From Fibrobacter sp. UBA4309 (GTDB taxonomy: Bacteria > Fibrobacterota > Fibrobacteria > Fibrobacterales > Fibrobacteraceae), in assembly GCF_002395745.1 (NCBI RefSeq), contig NZ_DGUN01000043.1, forward strand, positions 1 through 61,510: a stretch of DNA of 61,510 nucleotides, in the 5' to 3' direction. Position 1 is the first letter of the stretch. The number at the start of each line of letters is the position of its first letter. This document shows, piece by piece, positions 1-10,900 of the stretch. Made by a program: the position numbers and the translations under genes. Below the pieces are notes generated by a model that made no database searches, had not been told where the DNA came from, and worked only from the letters and a program-made list of their open reading frames with translations.

Positions 1-2599
1 GCTTGGCACCGAGCATCAGGCGGGTAGCGAGGCGGGCCATCTGGGTGTTGCAAACCTTGGAGACCAGAGGCACCGTGCGGGAAGCACGCGGGTTCGCTTC
101 GAGCACGAACACCTTGCCGTCTTCGATAGCGTACTGCATGTTCATGAGGCCGCAAACGTGGAGGGCTTCAGCAATCTTCCTGGTGTAATCCTTGATGGTC
201 GCGAGGTTTTCCTTGGTGATGGTCACCGGCGGGATGATGCAGGCGGAGTCACCGGAGTGGACACCGGCAAGTTCGACGTGTTCCATCACGGACGGGATGT
301 AAACGTGTTCGCCGTCAGAAAGGGCGTCAGCTTCGCATTCCAAAGCGTTGTGGAGGAAGCGGTCGATGAGGAGCGGGCGATCCGGGGTCACGCCCACGGC
401 CTTGGCCACGTATTCGCGGAGCATGTTCTCGTCGTAGATGACTTCCATGCCGCGGCCGCCAAGCACGAAGCTCGGGCGGATCATCACCGGGTAGCCGCCG
501 ATCTGCTTGACGCAAGCGAGAGCTTCGTCGATGTTCGTGGCCATGCCGCTTTCCGGCATCGGGATACCGAGCTGATCCATCATCTTGCGGAACAAGTCGC
601 GGTCTTCAGCGATATCGATGGAGTCGATGCTGGTGCCGAGAATCTTCACGCCTTCGTCGGAGAGGGCGCGGGCGATGTTCAGCGGAGTCTGGCCACCGAA
701 CTGCACAATCACGCCGGCCGGCTTTTCCTTGTGGTAAATCTGGAGAACGTCTTCGAGACAGACCGGTTCGAAGTACAGCTTGTCGCTGGTATCGTAGTCG
801 GTAGAAACCGTTTCGGGGTTGCAGTTCACCATGATGGTTTCGTAACCCATTTCGCGGAGGGCCATTGCAGCGTGGCAGCAGCAATAGTCGAATTCGATAC
901 CCTGGCCGATTCTGTTCGGGCCACCGCCGAGAATCATGATCTTCTTCGGGTTGGTGGAAGCGGTAGATTCGTCCTTGCAGTTGTAGGTGCTGTAGTAGTA
1001 GTACTGGTCCTTCACGCCGCTCACCGGCACTGCGCACCAGCCTTCGACCACGCCGAGTTCGGTACGCTTCTTGCGCACGTCCTTTTCGCGGATGCCGAGG
1101 ATCTTGGCGATATACTTGTCGCTGAAGCCGTCCTTCTTGGCCTTGATGAGCAGTTCGTCAGAAGGCAGGCGGCCCGGAGTCTTGAGCATTTCTTCTTCGA
1201 GTTCCACGAGTTCGCGCATCTGCTGCACGAAGTAAGCCTTTTCGTAGGTGGCGGCGAAGATTTCTTCGTCGGTAGCGCCCTTGCGGATGGCTTCGTACAT
1301 CTGGAAGTGGCGTTCGGAGCTCGGGGTCTTGAGCATTTCGAGGAGTTCTTCCTTGCTCTTCTTGTTGAAGTCCTTCGCAAAGCCGAGGCCGGAGCGACCG
1401 TTTTCGAGGCCGCGGATAGCCTTCTGGAGGGTTTCCTTGTAGGTCTTGCCGATAGCCATGACTTCGCCCACGGCCTTCATCTGGGTGCCGAGGCAGTCAT
1501 CGACGCCGCGGAACTTTTCGAATGCCCAGCGAGCAAACTTGAGCACCACGTAGTCACCGCTCGGGGTGTACTTTTCGAGGCTTCCGTCGCGCCAGTACGG
1601 AATCTGGTCGAGGGTGAGGCCTGCGGCGAGCTTTGCAGAAATGAGGGCGATCGGGAAGCCGGTAGCCTTGGAAGCAAGGGCAGAAGAGCGGCTGGTACGC
1701 GGGTTGATTTCGATAATCACCACGCGACCGGTCTTCGGGTCGTGAGCGAACTGCACGTTGGTACCGCCAATCACGCCGATGGATTCTACAATCTTGAAGG
1801 CCTTTTCCTTCAGTTCTTCTTCAAGCTTCTTGTCGATGGTGAGGAACGGGGCTGCGCAGAAGGAGTCGCCGGTATGCACGCCCACCGGGTCGATATTTTC
1901 GATGAAGCAGATGGCGATCATCTGGTTCTTGGAATCGCGAACCACTTCGACTTCCAGCTCTTCCCAGCCGAGAATGGATTCTTCGATGAGGCACTGGTGC
2001 GTCATGGAGAGTTCAAGACCGTTAGAGCAAATGGTGCGGAGTTCTTCCACGTTGTAGCAGAAACCGCCGCCTGCACCGCCCATGGTGTATGCCGGGCGAA
2101 CCACCACCGGGTAGCCGATTTCGGCCACAATCTTTTCGGCTTCTTCCACAGAGTGGCAAATGCCGGAGCGCGGGGTGTCGATGCCGAGCTTCTGCATGGT
2201 TTCCTTGAAGATTTCACGGTCTTCGCCGCGTTCAATAGCGTCGAGGTTCACACCGATGACCTTCACGCCGTACTTGTCCAGCACGCCAGCCTTGCTCAAA
2301 GCAGAGGCGAGGTTCAAACCAGTCTGGCCGCCCAAGTTCGGGAGGAGTGCCTGCGGGCGTTCCTTTTCGATAATCTGGGTGAGGCGGGCGACGTTCAGCG
2401 GTTCGATGTAGGTGGCATCGGCCATGACCGGGTCAGTCATGATGGTAGCCGGGTTGGAGTTCACGAGCACAATCTTGTAACCCTGTTCGCGCAGGGCCTT
2501 GCAAGCCTGGGTGCCGGAATAGTCGAATTCGCAAGCCTGACCGATCACGATCGGGCCAGAACCGATGATAAGGACTTTGTCGATGCCTTCAATCTTCAT
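1..2599 (-). CDS. carB: Carbamoyl-phosphate synthase large subunit (3' end beyond the left edge)
   Basis: CarB makes carbamoyl phosphate from bicarbonate, ATP and glutamine-derived ammonia for arginine and pyrimidine synthesis. About 866 of the usual ~1070 residues are visible. The two homologous synthetase halves are clear: the first opens with GSGPIVIGQACEFDYSGTQA, the second near residue 550 with GGGPNRIGQGIEFDY. Each has ATP-grasp stretches (RPAYTMGGAGGG; RPSFVLGGRGMEV) and metal-binding EINPRTSRSS and EANPRASRT motifs. The C-terminal regulatory (MGS-like) domain lies off the window. The ATG at 2599 is preceded by a GGAG Shine-Dalgarno. The small subunit carA is not adjacent. A promoter, a leader and a terminator hairpin sit upstream (2718-2911). 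Confidence 0.97.
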   Translation of the reverse strand, partial: MKIEGIDKVLIIGSGPIVIGQACEFDYSGTQACKALREQGYKIVLVNSNPATIMTDPVMADATYIEPLNVARLTQIIEKERPQALLPNLGGQTGLNLASALSKAGVLDKYGVKVIGVNLDAIERGEDREIFKETMQKLGIDTPRSGICHSVEEAEKIVAEIGYPVVVRPAYTMGGAGGGFCYNVEELRTICSNGLELSMTHQCLIEESILGWEELEVEVVRDSKNQMIAICFIENIDPVGVHTGDSFCAAPFLTIDKKLEEELKEKAFKIVESIGVIGGTNVQFAHDPKTGRVVIIEINPRTSRSSALASKATGFPIALISAKLAAGLTLDQIPYWRDGSLEKYTPSGDYVVLKFARWAFEKFRGVDDCLGTQMKAVGEVMAIGKTYKETLQKAIRGLENGRSGLGFAKDFNKKSKEELLEMLKTPSSERHFQMYEAIRKGATDEEIFAATYEKAYFVQQMRELVELEEEMLKTPGRLPSDELLIKAKKDGFSDKYIAKILGIREKDVRKKRTELGVVEGWCAVPVSGVKDQYYYYSTYNCKDESTASTNPKKIMILGGGPNRIGQGIEFDYCCCHAAMALREMGYETIMVNCNPETVSTDYDTSDKLYFEPVCLEDVLQIYHKEKPAGVIVQFGGQTPLNIARALSDEGVKILGTSIDSIDIAEDRDLFRKMMDQLGIPMPESGMATNIDEALACVKQIGGYPVMIRPSFVLGGRGMEVIYDENMLREYVAKAVGVTPDRPLLIDRFLHNALECEADALSDGEHVYIPSVMEHVELAGVHSGDSACIIPPVTITKENLATIKDYTRKIAEALHVCGLMNMQYAIEDGKVFVLEANPRASRTVPLVSKVCNTQMARLATRLMLGAK

Positions 2600-2635
2600 T
2601 TTGTTTATCTCCGTTGACTAATTAATTAAATGCTT

Positions 2636-2710
2636 CGTCATGGCGGACCTGATCCGCCATCTTCCTGCAATAAAATCTCAAAGAGATTCCGGGTCGAACC
2701 CGGAATGACG
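2636..2710. repeat. Dispersed palindromic repeat (type A) in the carB leader
   Basis: The unit has outer arms CGTCAT and ATGACG enclosing two hairpins: ATGGCGG with CCGCCAT, and TTCCGGGT with ACCCGGAA. The same plan recurs at 40244-40299 inside gluQ. It lies between the leader terminator and the carB ribosome-binding site. Confidence 0.8.
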
Positions 2711-2717
2711 TTTTGGG

Positions 2718-2747
2718 TAAAAAAAACGCTGAACTAAAAAGTTCAGC
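2718..2747 (-). terminator. Intrinsic terminator in the carB leader (candidate attenuator)
   Basis: Read on the minus strand, this is a perfect 8-bp stem (GCTGAACT with AGTTCAGC, TTTT loop) followed by G and eight T. It lies 119 nt upstream of the carB start and downstream of a promoter facing carB. It therefore either ends a short RNA or attenuates carB. Confidence 0.8.
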
Positions 2748-2876
2748 AAAATCAGAAAAATTATCAACCTTGGAAAAACCATCTGCCGGTGCGCCGTGGA
2801 TTGCGCAGTTCGGTTCGGTCTTCGACATTGCAAGAATTTGTTTCATCTTCTTGTCTTATTACTCAAGGTTTAAACT
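2748..2876 (-). ncRNA. Candidate structured leader or small RNA upstream of carB
   Basis: The transcript expected from the promoter at 2883-2911 can fold. A closing helix pairs AACCTTG (plus 2864-2870) with CAAGGTT (plus 2766-2772). Inside it are hairpins CAAGAA/TTCTTG (2831-2836 with 2848-2853) and TGCGC/GCGCA (2790-2794 with 2803-2807). The intrinsic terminator follows. A 74-codon open frame starts at 2846 and runs through the terminator and repeat; its later codons are plainly repeat sequence, so I do not call it a gene. I recognise no known riboswitch class. The RNA boundaries are inferred. Confidence 0.45.
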
Positions 2877-2882
2877 TGCGCA

Positions 2883-2911
2883 AATATAGACAAAAAGTGT
2901 AACACTTTCAA
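2883..2911 (-). promoter_or_regulatory. Sigma-70-like promoter facing carB
   Basis: On the minus strand it reads TTGAAA, a 17-nt spacer, then TATATT. It is placed to transcribe the leader at 2876-2718 and then carB. It is the cleanest -35/-10 pair I found in the window. Confidence 0.6.
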
Positions 2912-2951
2912 TGGTGAAACACAAAAAATGTAAAGGCGGAAATTGCCGCGA

Positions 2952-3104
2952 TTATTCCACGGGCTCTGGATCGGTCGTCTGGGTTTCACACAGCGCCGGG
3001 TCATCCGTGCAGACGTCCTTAGTATCACTGGTGCCAGAGTCGTCGCCGCACGCAGCTAACACAATGAAGCTCAACAAGATAGCAGACAAGAAAATCTTTT
3101 TCAT
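2952..3104 (-). CDS. Small lipoprotein, function unknown
   Basis: This 50-residue protein has a Lys-Lys start, a hydrophobic core and a lipobox ending LAAC, with Cys19 as the predicted lipidated residue. The short acidic, threonine-rich tail holds two further cysteines. The ATG at 3104 is preceded by GAAGGAA, which sets the start. No function can be read from the sequence. It lies just downstream of the transporter terminator and is probably transcribed on its own. Confidence 0.65.
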   Translation of the reverse strand: MKKIFLSAILLSFIVLAACGDDSGTSDTKDVCTDDPALCETQTTDPEPVE

Positions 3105-3135
3105 TTGATAAATTCCTTCTTTTTTTCCAATATAT

Positions 3136-3167
3136 AAAAAAGGAGCCGCCCAAATGAAGGCGGCTCC
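3136..3167 (-). terminator. Terminator of the DASS transporter gene
   Basis: The 9-bp stem GGAGCCGCC with GGCGGCTCC is followed on the minus strand by six T. It lies just past the transporter stop codon. Confidence 0.85.
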
Positions 3168-3184
3168 CAATCTTTACAGAGAAA

Positions 3185-4852
3185 TTACTTCGTTTCGGCA
3201 ACCGGGGCGGCAGCGGAGTCGACAACTTCGACCTTGGCAGCGGCGGCGCTATCCACGGCAACAGCTGCGGTGCTGTCAGCAGCGACGGCGGCAGCACTGT
3301 CAGCGACGGCCGGAGCGGCCGGGGCTTCAACAACCTTTTCGGCAGCGGCAGGAGCGGCCGGGGCGGCTTCCGCAGCCTTCGGAGCCGGCGTACCGAAGAA
3401 GTTCACCTTGGCGAGGAAAATCATCATCACCCAGGAGAGTGCGAGGCCGGAAATACCCATCACGATACCCGTCTTCGCCATGCCGTTCGTATCGGTGTAA
3501 CCCGTAGCATGTGCAAGGGCGTTAGGCGGCGTAGAAATCGGGAGGCTCATGCCGAGAGAGCTGGCAAACGCGACAGACACGAGGAGGGCGGTCACACCGC
3601 CAAGGCCAACGAGGTTGTCCTGGCAGGCGATACCCACGGCGCAGAGAATCGGCACCAGGAGCGTCGCAGTAGAAGTATGGCTCATGAAATTCGCCATGAA
3701 TAGGCAGATGACGCCGCAACCAATCATCAAGGCCAGCGGAGACCAGCTTGCAAACGGGATCGTCTTGATGAGGTGAGCAGCAAGTCCGGTCGCATTGAGG
3801 CCAACACCGAGGGCAAAACCACCAGCCACGAGCCAGAGCACGTCCCAGCTCATCGCGTTCAGGTCTTTCTTGGTAATCACGCCGGTAAGGGCGAAGACAG
3901 CCATCGGGATCATGGCAATCGCGTTATCGTTAATGCCGTGGACACCCTTGCCGGTCACCCACAGGAGCACGCACACGATGAAGGTAACGTAGACGATAAT
4001 GGCCTTGGGGCTCGTATCGAACTTGCCGGCACCTTCGATGTTCAAAACCATTTCCTTCATCTTGATCGGGTAGATCTTGACAAGCAGGAGCCAAGCGATA
4101 ACCATCAAAATAATCACGTACGGGATACCGAAGGCCATCCACTGACCAAAGCTCACGGGGTTCGCAACGAGGTCGCCACGGGCGACGGCATCGTTCAGGG
4201 CACCAAGGGCGATAGCGTTCGGAGGCGTACCGATCGGGGTACCCATACCGCCGATGTTGGCACCGAGCGGAATAGCAAGAGCGAAAGCGGCTTTACCGCG
4301 GTCATCTTCGTCAAAGAGCTTGAGCACCGGGGCCAGGATGGCGAGCATCATGGCGGCGGTAGCCGTGTTGCTCATGAACATGGAGAACACGGCGGTAATG
4401 AGCATGAGGCCCAGGAGCACGAACTTCGGGTTCTTGCCGAAGGGCTTCAGGAGCACGCGTGCGAGGTTCAAGTCCATCTTGTACTTGGTGGCGGCGGCAG
4501 CAAGGAAGAACCCACCCAAGAAGAGCATGATGATGGGGTTTGCAAAAGTCGCCATGATGGACTTATGGCTAATCATCGTCACGCCGTCCACGCGGAACAC
4601 GTTAAGTGCGGAATCGGACATCGTGATAATCATAAGCACGATGACGAGCATGGAGGTGGACCAGATCGGGAACGGTTGGAGGATCCAGAAAAGGGCCGCC
4701 ATGACGAAAACGCCGATAACGCGGATTTCGAGCGGGTTGAGGATCCCCATAGGGCTTGCGGCATCGAATCCGAGGGATTCGTAGGGCAAGAAGAGAGCGG
4801 CGATGGCAAGCACCGACGCAATGATGAATTTGATGAATTTAGCCTTTGTCAT
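3185..4852 (-). CDS. DASS/SLC13-family anion:sodium (dicarboxylate) symporter
   Basis: This 555-residue inner-membrane carrier of the divalent anion:sodium symporter family probably moves C4-dicarboxylates such as succinate or citrate. Paired substrate/sodium motifs are visible: SNTATA near residue 160 with GTPIGTPPNAIA after it, and SHTSTATLL near 387 followed by LPISTPPNALAHATGY. About 11-12 hydrophobic segments are present. The last ~65 residues are an unusual Ala/Pro/Val/Asp-rich tail not expected in this family. No Shine-Dalgarno is seen; a GGGGCC/GGCCCC hairpin lies just upstream of the ATG. Succinate export would suit a succinate-forming fermenter, but that is inference. Confidence 0.9.
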   Translation of the reverse strand: MTKAKFIKFIIASVLAIAALFLPYESLGFDAASPMGILNPLEIRVIGVFVMAALFWILQPFPIWSTSMLVIVLMIITMSDSALNVFRVDGVTMISHKSIMATFANPIIMLFLGGFFLAAAATKYKMDLNLARVLLKPFGKNPKFVLLGLMLITAVFSMFMSNTATAAMMLAILAPVLKLFDEDDRGKAAFALAIPLGANIGGMGTPIGTPPNAIALGALNDAVARGDLVANPVSFGQWMAFGIPYVIILMVIAWLLLVKIYPIKMKEMVLNIEGAGKFDTSPKAIIVYVTFIVCVLLWVTGKGVHGINDNAIAMIPMAVFALTGVITKKDLNAMSWDVLWLVAGGFALGVGLNATGLAAHLIKTIPFASWSPLALMIGCGVICLFMANFMSHTSTATLLVPILCAVGIACQDNLVGLGGVTALLVSVAFASSLGMSLPISTPPNALAHATGYTDTNGMAKTGIVMGISGLALSWVMMIFLAKVNFFGTPAPKAAEAAPAAPAAAEKVVEAPAAPAVADSAAAVAADSTAAVAVDSAAAAKVEVVDSAAAPVAETK

Positions 4853-4855
4853 AAC

Positions 4856-4883
4856 GGGGCCAAATTTAGAAAAACTGGGCCCC
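4856..4883 (-). promoter_or_regulatory. Hairpin directly upstream of the transporter start codon
   Basis: GGGGCC (4856-4861) pairs with GGCCCC (4878-4883) around an AT-rich loop, 4 nt before the ATG. There is no T-run in the minus direction, so it is a poor terminator. It could affect translation initiation. Confidence 0.35.
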
Positions 4884-4902
4884 TATGGCAAGTCGACAAA
4901 AT

Positions 4903-7900
4903 TTAACGAATAGCGACCTTCCCCGACGCCTGCTTGCCGCCGGCACGCACCCGGAGCATATAGAGCCCCGCCTTGGGCATATCCAGCATCAGGGTATTTT
5001 CCCCGACCAGGGCCTTGCCATTCGCCGAAGCAACAATACGGCCGCTCAAATCAAGCACATCCACGCGCACCCCGGCCCCAGAAAGGCCGTTCCCCGCATA
5101 GAAGGAGACCTTCAAGCCCTGGGCAGACTGCAATGCGCGGAGCCCTTCGAGACTGTACACCAGATCGATCTTTGCCGCTTCAGCCACGCGTACCGTTGCA
5201 GTCTTGGCAGACTTAGCCAGGTTCACCTTCAAAGGCTCGCCCTCACGCATTTCTGTCGTCTTTCCGCCAACAGTCACGAAGACCTTGAGGCCGAACGCAC
5301 GGAGGGCATCTACGCCCTCGACACTCATAAATCCGGCACGGTTCGAAGACGCGCTCAGTTCCACGGTCCATTCCATTTCGGACTTGGCCGGCTTGACGGA
5401 CTTGGCCAGGAACTTCCCTCCTTCGACAATGGAGAGGTTCACGTGGTCCCCCATGCCTTCAGGGGGTTCCGCCTGGGAACGGGGCGTATCGCCCACTGCC
5501 AGCACGTTCCAATTATCGGACTTTCCGTTAGCGTCGGCAAGTTTCAACCGGATGCTCCAGTTATCCCTCGACTTGGCAAGCACCGCCTTGCGAAGAGTTC
5601 CCTTGCTGGAATCGTCAAACACCGGGGTCACAGGGACAACCCATTCCATCGGACGGTTCACTTTTGCCCAAACGCCTTCGTAGGGGTCGATAACTGTCGC
5701 AGGTTCGTAGCCACCTGTCGTCGGATCATAACGCCAGAACTCGACGTCGGATTTCTTGTCCTTGGCAGACCTGTCTCCAAAAATATCGACGCGCCATCCA
5801 TAGGGGTTCGCCACCATGTTCCATCCGGAATAGACGCTGTCGAGCGACCACACGATATCGTCGTAATAGTCGTCGTTGATAAACGTCAGCTTGCGGCCTT
5901 CAAGACTACTGTACCAATAACCGCGCTCCCTGATGATGTCGTCACCGGATTTGAACGAATGGTACTGCCAGAATTCGCCACCCACGCCGGATTCATCCCA
6001 CCAGTAGAACAGCTGGTCGTCATCCTCGTCAACGTCGGTCGTATCGAGCTCGGCAAGAGAAATCATTTGCCACTGGCCCATATGGACCTCGAAGGATTCA
6101 GAAGCGATACTGAACTCAAATGTCGTATCGGAAACGCTCCAGTCATCCTTGGCAGAAATTTGCAACTTGTAGGAACCGGCCCGCAACGGGAAATGCGTCC
6201 AGGTGCCGGCAAAACCGGGCTTCACGGAATCCGCAAGAACATACACGGAATCGCCCACCCCCTCTTTTTCCAATCGGGCCAAGAGAGCTACATTGCGATG
6301 CGCTTTTTCGAACTTGTCCAACGCATATTCGACACGGATAGCGCGGCCAATCTTGGAGAAAACAGCCTTTTCGAACACAATGGGCGGAACGTAGGCCAAA
6401 TCCCAAGAAACGGAGTATTCTATGTCAGCAACCCCAATCAAGAAACTGCCGTCGCCATTGGCCGAAATCGACTTGTCGCCCTTCACGGCGACATCAACCG
6501 GCATAAACGAATCTCCCGGCAAGACGTCGATAAAGAAGTTGTAGCCCTTGTCATTAACGGCAATCTGCAATCCGGCACTGTCAACGGCATGGCGAATCGT
6601 ATCGCCATCAAATATCTGGTACACGGACAATTCGGCTTCCTTGCCCGTCTTGAAAACGGTCGCCATGCTGACGCTACAATTTTCAGGGGAGTCCCAAACG
6701 GCATAAAGGTTCGTCGGGGCATCTATGTTCGGGCTCATCGAAGAAACAGCCTTTTCATCCAGGGTTTTCACTGCACCGGAAGTCCCGTCCGCATCCGTAG
6801 ACCAGCCGGCAAAGCAGGAATCCGTACGGAACGGCACCCACATGGGATAAGGACTGCGAGCAGGCAAGGAATCATTCTTGACGGCATTGGCCGGGAAGAA
6901 CAGATTCCCGTAATTGCTGGAATCGGTATTCATGTCGTACGACACGTAGAACGGTCCCGCATAATCGAAGGATACGTACAAGTCGATATCGGCATCCCCG
7001 ACAGCGAGCTTGGCTCCGTCCACTATGACGGTCGAGCCATCGATACCCTTTACCGTGTAATAGAACTTGTCGGCATTCAAGGTGTAGCGGCTGTCCGCAT
7101 TGGCGTGGATTGTCAACGGGAACAAGAAATACCCGGTGGAATTCGATGTAGTGTCCCTGACCTTGGGAACGAACATCTGGAACAAGGTATCGGATCCATC
7201 TACCGAGGTAAATCTCTGGGATATGGAATCCTTGCCGATATACTGGTTCGCCCTCAAGACTCCATGGCCATCCGTATGGACAGTTATCTTGACGGAGTCA
7301 CGATGCGTAGCGGGTTGACCGTAGAATCGGCTTAGCCACGTACAGTCCGGCGCCTTCGGGCCATCGCTGTGCGGGATGAATTTTGCATAGGCCCGGGTCA
7401 CACCGGGAGCGAACCAATCGAACATCTGATCGTCGAATGCCAGGAAGGGCAATCCCGTATCGTTCTGTCCGGGCACCATGGCGAACCATTCTACGCAACC
7501 GTTCGTCGTCAACATAAGCGGGAACGACCTATCCTGCTCATTGGAACGGAGATACGTCAATGTATCTTTCCAATGGGTTCCTTCGTATTCTTCCAACAAG
7601 AACGTATTTACAGGTTCGTCAATGAACGCCCCCTTGGAATGCATAAACGCAAGCTTATAGGGAATATCCGACAAATTGAACTTGAACGTTATCGACTTGT
7701 CATAAATTGGAGTATTCTGAGCAAGCTCAAACGGAGCCAGGACCAAGGTCGTATCGCCGCCTCCAATCTTGAATCTCCACAAGCAGGCATAAGAAAAGTC
7801 GTTCTGGTGTTCGGGTTCGCAGGCTCCCCGATCGCCCTTGACGGTTATGGAATCCAGCTGATAGCCAGAAGGCACACTGGAGCGCACTTTGAAGGCGAAC

Positions 7901-10900
7901 TTCTGGTCCATCCCTTTAGCCGGCACATAGAGGTTGGGTTCCGTAGAGCCGAAGACAAACCCATGTACGATTGAATCTATTTCGTTATAAGGTTGCCACA
8001 ACCAGACATTGCCCGCAAAACTATTCATGTCTTTCCCGTTCAACGACGAAGCCAGGGTCATGTAGTACACGTAGTCGCCGGTACAATTATTTTCATCCCA
8101 ACGATAATACCCCTTGACATAGTCGTTGCCGCGCTCATCGACGCCAACCTCGACACCGGGGGTTTCCAAGAAAACATCGTCCAAATAGCCACTATAGTTA
8201 GCAATTGGCGCATATTGAGACGTCGGATAAACAACATAATCATAACCGGAAACATCCGAAGCACATATACGCCCGTCCTTTACCATGTAGGCAGGCGGGA
8301 ATGACGACGAATTATTGCCAGAGGCGTCGGCCATTTCCAGCGAAGCCCTGTAGGCCAACGGAGCCGCATAATCCAAAGAGGCATTGTATTCACTGGCGAG
8401 GAACGGTTTGTAAAAGACATTTCCAAAGTCGGCGATAAACTTGTACGGAATTTTTTCTTCGCTTTCCGTTTGCAAGTCTATACGGGCTCCGCCAAAAAAG
8501 GAATTGACAGCGTTCGGATCCGGAACATATTCTTCCAAGGCAGCAACAAGAGTATCCACGACAATGTAATTTGAATGGGTAACGAATATTTTGGTACCAT
8601 ACCCGGCATCCGCCTCCGATATTGCATACAGAATATCGGCTTTCGAGGCTAGCGTTCCTTCAACACCCGGTAGTTCTTCAAAGCCTGTTCCGTAAATATC
8701 TAGAATGTTGAGCGCCACTTTCCAACCTACAGCCCTGTATCCAGTCTTTTTCAGTTTCAGGTCGTATCGGCTCGGAGTACCAGGGAACTCGCTCGAACTG
8801 GAAGCAAACAGTTCGATTCCGCCACTGGAGCTGCTCCCGGAATAATCGTAGCCTTGCGCAACAAGTTCCATATCTTCGGAATTTTCATTGTAGATAGTGA
8901 AACTGCCATACTGCATAGCCCCATAGTCTATTTCCAGGCGCAAATTGGACGGAACATCGACTCCGTTGTCCATATCGGCAGCAATCTGGCGGACAGCTTC
9001 ATCCACAAGACTCAACATACTCGTTACCATTTGAATCGTATGAGCATTGCCCGATCCGCATTCGTAACCACTACCGGCCATCGCATCATTTGAACAAAGA
9101 CGGGCATTCCTGGCAACCATGTTTTCTGCATTTCGCAAGTCATATATAACGGGAATTATCGACGAAATTCTTTCTGACGGCTTCACACTGTAAACAGGAA
9201 CCGTCAAAAATAAAAGACCGGCAGAATTACTGGCATCGAGCAAATCACCCGCCACCAGGTATCCTATATCGAAGTTTACTTCCGGCTTCTGCATATACAA
9301 TGCCGGAATCTGGGGAGTCTTCAATGCAGCAACCGTATTTGCCACGCTCAGGCGTTTATTATCCAAACCGGTGTATTCCCAGTAAAACTTGTCCCCCAAC
9401 CCAGTCACCTTACCGAGTTCAGCATCGTCTAACTCGCCCTGGTTGTCGGTAAAGAGGGCCGTACTGGAGAACGCAATACGTTCTGCACTTGTCATGAACG
9501 TTCTCGCTTCGGAATAGTCGAAAATAGCCGGCATTATCGGTTTCAGTTCGTCATCGGGTTCAACAAGACGGAGCAGGTTTCCATCCTTGGTCCAGCAATA
9601 CGAGTTTCCCACCTTGCCATTGACATCCAATGCACAGGAATCTTTTCCGAAATAGTTCAACACTCCGGCCAAGGCGACACTCGACATATCCTCTGTAGAA
9701 AGAACGCCCACCAGATCATCGTCGTTTTTAGTCCAAAAATTGTTCAAATTCGCATCCACCGTCATCCCGTTTTCTTTCCGACGATAGTTTGCAACAGCCT
9801 TCAATGCCGCCGCTCCACCACTAGTACCGGCCCAATGTCCCGCGTATTTGTATGTAGAACCCTCGTGGAGATTTCCAATAACCGTCACGTAGGCCGCAGC
9901 ACTTAATTCACCGACAACAAAGCCGACCTCACTAGACGCACCGTTACCGTCAGCGAGCTCTGCCCTGGAGTAAGTATTACGAATACTCACGTCAAAATAG
10001 CTGGCATCCACAGAACCAACCATGCCTCCCATAGCAGACGGATTGGCATTCACGCCTTGCCTTTTCACGACGCTTCCTTCCACGACAATTCCATTGATAG
10101 ACACAGCTCCATAAGCACCCGATTTTGTTATGCTGCCAATGGCACCACCCATAGGCGACGCCATGCTCGCATCCATTTCAACATCGCCGACAAACTTGGA
10201 ACGATTTATTGCGAAATAACTCCCTTCAACAGAACCAATAAATCCGCCGACATTGTCTGTTCCGTACACACGGGATCCTTCCACATTCACCCCTGTCATC
10301 ATCGCCTCGCCAGCTGAACCTGCCCCGGCGGGATTGGCAATTAAACCGACGACAGCGCCGGCAGTGGACGCGATAACCTCGGCATTCTTTATCGATACAT
10401 TCTGCATGACATCGTACCATTCGTTCGATACCACGCCGGCTCTCTCAGGACTACTTATCCACGCATTCTCAAAAGCAACGTCCTTGAAAGCGACTTGTGC
10501 ACCAGCATTATTCTGGGTACTATCAATAACAAAACCGGCCCCTTTTTTAGAAAGGTCGTTATAGCACATGTTCTTGATAGTATACTGTTTGCCGTCCTTC
10601 TTGCCTTCTATAGATTCAACGTCATCTGACAATAACGGGAAAAACGGCCTATTGCACTCTGCGACATCGTTGACAATGCTACCGCCGCCAAAATCAATAT
10701 CGGAACCGAGCCGAATCTTTTTTGTCGTCTGCATAAATTGCTTGATTTTTTCGTAGATGCCACCATACGGATCAAACACCCCACTCTTACCCGGCATATA
10801 AGCCGAGACTTCGGTATACCAGTCCTTAGAGCAGTAGGTGTCACCCCCGCTGACATCCGTTTCGGATTGCGTCAATACGATTTCGTTATTCTTCGAATCC

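Noticed and set aside
158..2617. Long plus-strand open frame opposite carB
   Set aside because: It is a mirror of carB caused by codon bias. It has no ribosome site and His/Val/Ala-rich low-quality protein.
2622..2846. 74-codon minus-strand frame before carB as a protein gene
   Set aside because: It runs through the terminator hairpin and the dispersed repeat and has no clear Shine-Dalgarno. Better read as leader RNA; a short leader peptide remains possible.
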